A stretch of DNA of 11,055 nucleotides, taken from Pseudomonadota bacterium. Lineage in GTDB: Bacteria > Pseudomonadota > Alphaproteobacteria > Acetobacterales > Acetobacteraceae. Below are positions 7,601 to 11,055 of the stretch, piece by piece (position 1 is the first letter of the stretch; every line of letters starts with the position of its first letter). The notes under the pieces are model-generated. The model saw nothing but the letters and a program-made list of their open reading frames with translations, did not search any database and was not told the DNA's origin. The stretch lies in NCBI GenBank assembly GCA_021826565.1, contig JAKAZJ010000018.1, positions 1 to 11,055 of the forward strand, read 5' to 3'. The translations under genes were made by a program, and so were the position numbers.

Positions 7601-7906
7601 GCCGGGATCATCGTACGCAACTCGATCCTGCTGGTCGATTTCATTCGCCATGGCGCACGGCCGGGGCTTACGTTGCGCGAGGTTCTGTTGGAGGCTGGCG
7701 CGATCCGGTTCCGCCCGATCGTGCTGACCGCGGCATCGGCGATGATCGGCGCGGTGGCGATCCTGACCGACCCGATCTTCCAGGGGCTGGCGATCTCGCT
7801 GCTGTTCGGGCTGCTATCCTCCACCTTGCTGACGGTGCTGGTGATCCCGGCGATCTATGTGGTGCTGCGCGACCCGGACCGGGTGGTGACGCCGCAGCCG
7901 GCATAG
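4622..7906 (+). CDS. RND efflux transporter, inner-membrane permease (AcrB-like)
   Basis: This 1094-residue protein has the full RND layout. TM1 lies at about 18-36, followed by a large periplasmic loop. TM2-TM6 lie at about 352-505. A cytoplasmic stretch of about 50 residues follows, then TM7 (about 565-582), a second periplasmic loop, and TM8-TM12 (about 932-1082). TM4 contains GILVDDAIVVVEN with Asp418-Asp419, equivalent to the proton-relay Asp407-Asp408 of AcrB. In TM10 the AcrB Lys940 position reads as Arg999 in IIVRNSILLVDF. It uses proton-motive force to expel a substrate via the upstream adaptor. The Met-rich and charged motifs of CusA-type metal pumps are not apparent. The substrate is unknown; linkage to a persulfide-sensing repressor and rhodanese suggests a sulfur-related or sulfide-stress metabolite. 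No outer-membrane channel gene is nearby. The stop is TAG at 7904. Confidence 0.93.
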   Translation: MKLGLSGRLTRAFIRSPLTPLFLLAALAAGLVAVLTIPRDEDPQIHVPMVDVMVQANGLNAADAAELVTKPLEAILKTIPGIDHIYSETEDDHVLVTARFDVGTNEDAAVLRVNDKIRANMDRIPLGIPPPLVIGRGINDVAILALTLTPIPAAAGHWNAATLTDLATKLQDQLIKVPNVGLSYLSGSDPMQIRVEPEPDKLMLYGVTLQQLASRIAEANRSFVAGNVFSRGAMRSVAAGQTLFGVPDIGLLLLTTRAGRPVYVRDVAHVVMGPAPRQSHVFDITHARNGAWHTTPAVTLALAKRAGSNAVVVAADALARVRSLEGTLIPRDLRVQVTRNYGRTANEKANELLYHLALATISIVVLIALAVGWREATVTLVVIPTTILATLFASEMMGYSINRVSLFALIFSIGILVDDAIVVVENIARHWAMPDTRSRRRAAIEAVAEVGNPTIVATLTVITALLPMLFVQGLMGPYMAPIPANASAAMVFSFFVAMVVAPWLMCKLARRDDGGADAGAEEIAFLELNTPALAHEAGSAAEHPDRLGRLYRAVATPLLATRRRALIFLIVVGIATVAVCGLFYAESVTVKLLPFDNKSTLNVLVDLPSGTPVQTTERTLFAVARIAETLPETRGMQVYAGTPQPFDFNGLVRHYYLRTSPWQGDLHVLLTPKGQRALQSHAVAAVLRKRLLAGLRLPKGAVIKVVEAPPGPPVLATLLAEIYGPNQATRLAVAREVKTLFNQVPYIVDTDDSWGHREQRLNIAIDQDRLAFFGVRQSDVYDTLQDLFGGVRVGYSYRGEGRLPIGITVGLPNHALDWNQQLADTPVPADTVPGSKSVVELGQVVHVTRTPGSRILFRRDGHNADMVTGELTGRYGAPIYGMLAVDKLIRDHNWGKLPRPNIRFRGQPSSEAHPSLLWDGEWEITYVTFRDMGAAFMVAILGIYILVVAQFGSFKLPLIILTPIPLTLIGILPGHWIFGAPFTATSMIGFIALAGIIVRNSILLVDFIRHGARPGLTLREVLLEAGAIRFRPIVLTAASAMIGAVAILTDPIFQGLAISLLFGLLSSTLLTVLVIPAIYVVLRDPDRVVTPQPA

Positions 7907-7974
7907 CCTGGCGGGTTGCACCGGGAACCGTCCCCGGCCTAGCCTTTCGGAAACCCGCGCCGGGAGGCCACCGC

Positions 7975-8895
7975 ATGATCCAGCTGCACGACATCCGCTA
8001 CGTCCGCCTCGGCACCCGCGATCTTGCCAGCGCCACGCGCTTCGCCACCGAGATCGTCGGCCTGCAGCTTGCCGCCCAGGAAGCCGGCACCGCCTATTTC
8101 CGATCCGACCGCGCAGCCATCCGCGGCGATACGCGCGATCACACCCTGGCGTATTTCGAGGGCGATCCCACCGACCACATCATCGGCATCGAGCTGCGCG
8201 ATCCCGACGATCTCGACGCGCTCGGCGCGGCGCTGGAGCACGAGGGACGCCAGGTCCATCGCGGCACCCGCGCCGAATGCGATGCGCGCCGGACCCGCGA
8301 TTTCATCGCCGCCACCGATCCCTCCGGCAACCGGATCGAGTTCCTCGCCCGCCCCTACAATACCGGCACTCGCTTCCAGCCGACCCGCGACATCGGCATC
8401 GAGAATTTCAGCCATATCGGCCTGTTCAGCACCGATCCCCGCCGCGACACCGCGTTCTGGACGCGCGTCCTGAATGCCCGCGTCTCCGACTGGCTTGGCG
8501 AGGCCACGTTCCTGCGCATCAACACGGTCCACCATTCGATCGTGCTGATGCCCTCCACCCGCCCGGGAATCCAGCATATCAACCACCAGGTGGAGGATAT
8601 CGACGACGTGATGCGTTCGTACTACTGGTTGAAACAACAGGGCGTGAAGATCGTCTATGGCCCTGGCCGGCACCCGATCTCTACCGCGATGATGGTGTAT
8701 TTCGAAGGCCCGGACGGGATGGTGTGGGAATACTCGGTGGGAGTGAAGCACATCCTGCCCGAGCAGGAAGCCGGCTACCGGCCGCGCCAGTTCACGCTGG
8801 ACGGCTACAACGCCGACATGTGGGGTTCGTTCCATGAGACCGAGGGCCTGCCGCGCGAACCCGTCGCGGCCAGGCGCATGCGGCTGGTGGTCTGA
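7975..8895 (+). CDS. Type I extradiol ring-cleavage dioxygenase-like VOC protein
   Basis: This 306-residue protein has two vicinal-oxygen-chelate (VOC) modules (about 4-127 and 143-260), as in BphC-type 2,3-dihydroxybiphenyl dioxygenases. In the second module the expected Fe(II) ligands are His147 (FSHIGLF), His201 (IQHINHQ) and Glu252 (VWEYSVG). Catalytic-pocket equivalents are the HHSIVL histidines 186/187, His233 (GRHPIS) and Tyr242. Completeness of the site suggests an active catechol meta-cleavage enzyme rather than a glyoxalase, though the substrate is unknown. The C-terminal 45 residues extend beyond the module. ATG 7975 has GGGAGG 7 nt upstream. The gene starts 68 bp after the RND pump and ends 2 bp from convergent phaR. 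No hydrolase, ring-hydroxylating or aldolase gene of an aromatic pathway lies beside it. Confidence 0.85.
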   Translation: MIQLHDIRYVRLGTRDLASATRFATEIVGLQLAAQEAGTAYFRSDRAAIRGDTRDHTLAYFEGDPTDHIIGIELRDPDDLDALGAALEHEGRQVHRGTRAECDARRTRDFIAATDPSGNRIEFLARPYNTGTRFQPTRDIGIENFSHIGLFSTDPRRDTAFWTRVLNARVSDWLGEATFLRINTVHHSIVLMPSTRPGIQHINHQVEDIDDVMRSYYWLKQQGVKIVYGPGRHPISTAMMVYFEGPDGMVWEYSVGVKHILPEQEAGYRPRQFTLDGYNADMWGSFHETEGLPREPVAARRMRLVV

Positions 8896-8897
8896 AA

Positions 8898-9527
8898 TTA
8901 CCTCGTGCCGGCCTTGTCCGTGCGCGCCGCCAGTTGGTGCCTGAGGCTTTCAACCTCGGCGCGCAACGCCGCCACGTCGTCCGATTGCGCCGCCTCGGGC
9001 GCGGGCATATCTTCGGTTCGTTCTGCGCCCGGGGGGCGGTAGAATGGCGCGAACAGGCTCATCGCACGCTCCATCATGGCGATGTTCTGCCGCCCCGCCT
9101 CCTCCAGGTTGCCGAACGGGAACAGCGCGCCCATGGATCCCATGGTCTTCTGCACCGCCGCGCGCACCTGCTCCTGCTGGCCGGAAAACGCCGTCATCGC
9201 CTGCTCCAGGTAGCCTGGCAGCAGCCCCTGCATCTGACCGCCGTAGAAGCCGATCAGCTGGCGCAGGAACCCAGTCGGCAGCAGGTTCTGCCCGCGCCCT
9301 TCCTGTTCCACGATAATCTGGGTCAGCACGCCGCGGGTGATATCCTCCCCGCTTTTCGCGTCATAGACCACGAAATCGCGCCCCTGGCGGACCATCTCGG
9401 CCAGGGTATCCAGCGTGATGTAGGACGAGGTTTCCGTGTTATACAGCCGCCGGTTGGCGTATTTCTTCACCACCACCGGGGGCAGGGCGGGTTTCGGCTC
9501 CGTCTCGCTGCGGGTCGGCTCGGACAT
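8898..9527 (-). CDS. phaR: Polyhydroxyalkanoate synthesis repressor PhaR
   Basis: This 209-residue protein has the PHB/PHA accumulation regulator DNA-binding domain at 18-76, with the signature VVVKKYANRRLYNTETSSYI and then VVYDAKSGEDITRGVL. A PHB-accumulation middle region follows (LTQIIVEQE, then FLRQLIGFYGGQMQGLLPGYLEQAM) that in the family senses granules or oligomers. The extreme C-terminus (184-202) has a leucine-heptad coiled coil. PhaR represses phasin and PHA genes until it is titrated onto nascent polymer. ATG 9527 has GGAGG 5 nt upstream on the minus strand. The gene is divergent from the coiled-coil protein and PhaC-like hydrolase across 88 bp, which may contain its binding site, although I cannot point to a clear operator. 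Confidence 0.95.
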   Translation of the reverse strand: MSEPTRSETEPKPALPPVVVKKYANRRLYNTETSSYITLDTLAEMVRQGRDFVVYDAKSGEDITRGVLTQIIVEQEGRGQNLLPTGFLRQLIGFYGGQMQGLLPGYLEQAMTAFSGQQEQVRAAVQKTMGSMGALFPFGNLEEAGRQNIAMMERAMSLFAPFYRPPGAERTEDMPAPEAAQSDDVAALRAEVESLRHQLAARTDKAGTR

Positions 9528-9615
9528 GCTGCCTCCGGAACTGGATGTTGGACCTTAGCATACAGGCGGCGCGCGCTTTGAACAGGATCGACCATGGCCC
9601 GGCCAGGGCGAGAGT

Positions 9616-10014
9616 ATGACCGACCCGCCGGACCAAGCCGCGCTGGCCCGCGATTGGATCACCCTGTGGCAGTCCGAACTGACGGCGCTCGCCGCCGACC
9701 GCGAGACCCAGGAGGGCTGGGCCGCGCTTGCGTCGCTCTGGGCCGGCGCCGCCGGCGCGGCGCTCGGCGCCATGCCGCGCGCCCGTCCTGCCGATGAACC
9801 CGCGCGCCGACGCCCCGGCCCCGCTGCGCCGCCGCGGCCCGCGCCCGCTGCTGCTGCACCTGACGCTCGCGATGCTGAGATCGAACGTCTCCGTCGCCGC
9901 ATCGCTGAGCTCGAATCCCGCCTCGCCGCCCTGGAGCAGCGTCTTCCCGCTGTCGCCGGAGGCACGCCAGGCGACCGAGGCGTTCGCCGCCGCGCTCCGC
10001 GACCCCGCAGTTGA
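9616..10014 (+). CDS. Small coiled-coil protein beside PhaC (possible PhaE/PhaM-like partner)
   Basis: This 132-residue protein is not confidently assigned to a family. Residues 10-50 are an amphipathic, tryptophan-containing helical region (ARDWITLWQSELTALAADRE, then GWAALASLWAGAAGAAL). A proline/alanine/arginine-rich linker follows (54-84). Then comes a near-perfect leucine/isoleucine heptad coiled coil from Ile89 to Leu110 (IERLRRRIAELESRLAALE). An Arg/Pro-rich tail ends at TGA 10014. This layout is reminiscent of PHA synthase partner subunits (PhaE) or granule proteins (PhaM), and the position next to phaR and a PhaC-like gene agrees, but that role is inferred. From 9794 onward it shares DNA with the PhaC-like gene in another frame; its third-position G+C drops there from about 92% to about 65% by hand count. 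A GGGCGAGAG stretch precedes ATG 9616. Confidence 0.66.
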   Translation: MTDPPDQAALARDWITLWQSELTALAADRETQEGWAALASLWAGAAGAALGAMPRARPADEPARRRPGPAAPPRPAPAAAAPDARDAEIERLRRRIAELESRLAALEQRLPAVAGGTPGDRGVRRRAPRPRS

Positions 10015-11050
10015 GACCGCGCTCCCCGCCGCCGTGCTGGCCGAGGCCGCGCGTCAGGACGCCGCCCTGATCGCCGGCATCGCCGCCTACCGCCGCCACC
10101 CGTATCACCGCGACCTGCCAGACCCGCCCACGATCTGGCAGGAAGGCGCGACTCGTCTGCTGGACTACGGCGCGCCCGCTCCCGCCCGCGATCGCCGCCC
10201 CGCGGTGCTGTTCGTCCCCAGCCTGGTCAACCGCGCCTATGTCCTCGATCTCGCTCCGGGCCAGTCGCTGCTGCGCTGGCTCGCAACCCAAGGGGTGCGC
10301 CCGCTGCTGCTGGATTGGGGCTGGCCGGAGGCCACCGAGCGCAGCTTTACCCTGACCGACTACATCGCCGGCCGCCTGGAGCGCGCGCTGGCGGCCGCCG
10401 GCCGGGTGGTGCTGGCCGGGTATTGCATGGGCGGGTTGCTGGCACTCGCCGCCGCGCTGCGCCAGCCGCGGCTGATCCGGGGTCTCGCGCTGCTTGCCAC
10501 GCCGTGGGATTTCCATGCCGCCGGGCCCAGCCAGGCCGAGGCGGTCGCGCGCCTGCTGCCGCTGCTGGAACCCGCCCTGGCGCTGCACGCGGCGTTGCCG
10601 ATCGACGCTTTGCAACTGCTGTTCGCGCTGCTGGACCCGTTCGGAGTAGCCGGGAAATATCGCGGCTTCGCAGCGCTGGACCAGGACAGCCCGCGCGCGC
10701 GCCTGTTCGTCGCGCTGGAGGATTGGCTGAATGACGGCGTTCCGCTTGCCGCTCCGGTTGCGCGCGAATGTCTGGCCGGCTGGTATGGCGCCAACACGCC
10801 CGGACGCGGCGAATGGCGCGTCGCCGGGCTGGCGGTGGACCCGGGCGCGCTCGCTGCCCCCTGTTTTCTTGCCGCCCCGGGGCGCGACCGGATCGTGCCG
10901 CCGGAAAGCGCGTTGGCGCTCGCCCATGCGATCCCGCACGCCACGATCCATACCCCGGCTGCCGGGCATATCGGCATGGTCGCCGGCGCGACCGCGGAAC
11001 GCGCGCTGTGGGCGCCGTTGGCCGGCTGGATCGCGGGATTGCCGCGCTAG
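9794..11050 (+). CDS. Short PhaC-like polyhydroxyalkanoate synthase / alpha-beta hydrolase
   Basis: This 418-residue protein has the PHA synthase pattern. VLFVPSLVNRAYVLDL and LLDWGWP match the first strands of PhaC. The nucleophile elbow GYCMGG carries Cys211 in place of lipase serine, with Asp365 (PGRDRIVPP) and His392 (AAGHIGMV) completing the triad. A WLNDGVPLAAP...WYGANTPGRGEW block is also PhaC-like. At about 420 residues it is far shorter than class I PhaC (about 590) and nearer class III PhaC, which needs a PhaE partner. The start is uncertain. ATG 9794 is chosen because third-position G+C in this frame is near 95% from there onward. ATG 9872, TTG 9728 (with AGGAGG 12 nt upstream) and GTG 10034 (which would remove the overlap) are alternatives. 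It should polymerise hydroxyacyl-CoA, or be a related thioesterase-like hydrolase. Confidence 0.82.
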   Translation: MNPRADAPAPLRRRGPRPLLLHLTLAMLRSNVSVAASLSSNPASPPWSSVFPLSPEARQATEAFAAALRDPAVETALPAAVLAEAARQDAALIAGIAAYRRHPYHRDLPDPPTIWQEGATRLLDYGAPAPARDRRPAVLFVPSLVNRAYVLDLAPGQSLLRWLATQGVRPLLLDWGWPEATERSFTLTDYIAGRLERALAAAGRVVLAGYCMGGLLALAAALRQPRLIRGLALLATPWDFHAAGPSQAEAVARLLPLLEPALALHAALPIDALQLLFALLDPFGVAGKYRGFAALDQDSPRARLFVALEDWLNDGVPLAAPVARECLAGWYGANTPGRGEWRVAGLAVDPGALAAPCFLAAPGRDRIVPPESALALAHAIPHATIHTPAAGHIGMVAGATAERALWAPLAGWIAGLPR

Positions 11051-11055
11051 CCGCC

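Noticed and set aside
7921..7937. Short CCGGG/CCCGG hairpin between the RND pump and the dioxygenase gene
   Set aside because: Only five paired bases with a seven-base loop and no T-run; such pairs are expected by chance in this base composition, so it is not called a terminator.
9728..9793. TTG start at 9728 for the PhaC-like gene, with AGGAGG at 9710-9715
   Set aside because: The spacing of 12 nt is long, the AGGAGG is explained by Gln-Glu-Gly codons of the upstream gene, and the added residues are Arg/Pro-rich; kept only as an alternative start.

Overview
The window is about two-thirds G+C with strongly G/C-ending codons. It carries a PhaR-type polyhydroxyalkanoate (PHA) regulator and a SqrR/BigR-type ArsR repressor. 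Together these suggest an alphaproteobacterium, probably Rhodospirillales and possibly Acetobacteraceae; the family-level placement is inference only.

Left edge (1-741, + strand): the C-terminal end of a small helix-turn-helix protein is followed 10 nt later by a DUF6362-type protein. Such pairs are common in prophage-like or accessory regions of alphaproteobacteria. They converge on the next operon.

Core (807-7906): a divergent sulfide/persulfide locus. On the minus strand, sulfide:quinone oxidoreductase (2762-1464), a zinc-ribbon thioredoxin (1483-1028) and a two-helix DUF2892 membrane protein (1010-807) form an overlapping or tightly spaced operon. On the plus strand, a BigR/SqrR/YgaV-like repressor (2857-3210), a single-domain rhodanese (3214-3576), an RND periplasmic adaptor (3576-4625) and an RND inner-membrane pump (4622-7906) are linked by a 3-nt gap and two start/stop overlaps. 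The 94-bp gap between the arms holds two face-to-face overlapping promoter candidates and an imperfect inverted repeat, suitable for one sulfur-sensing repressor to control both arms. A reasonable model is: SQR oxidises sulfide to (poly)sulfide, thioredoxin and rhodanese handle sulfane sulfur, DUF2892 acts in the membrane, and the RND pump exports an unknown sulfur-linked or toxic compound.

Right part (7975-8895, + strand): a type I extradiol ring-cleavage dioxygenase-like VOC protein with all expected metal ligands but no neighbouring aromatic-pathway genes.

Right edge (8898-11050): a PHA module. phaR (minus strand) diverges from a small coiled-coil protein and a short PhaC-like alpha/beta hydrolase with a Cys-Asp-His triad. 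The last two genes appear to overlap out of frame by about 220 nt, and the zipper-like coiled coil of the first is encoded inside the second. I saw no tRNA, rRNA, CRISPR array or insertion sequence.
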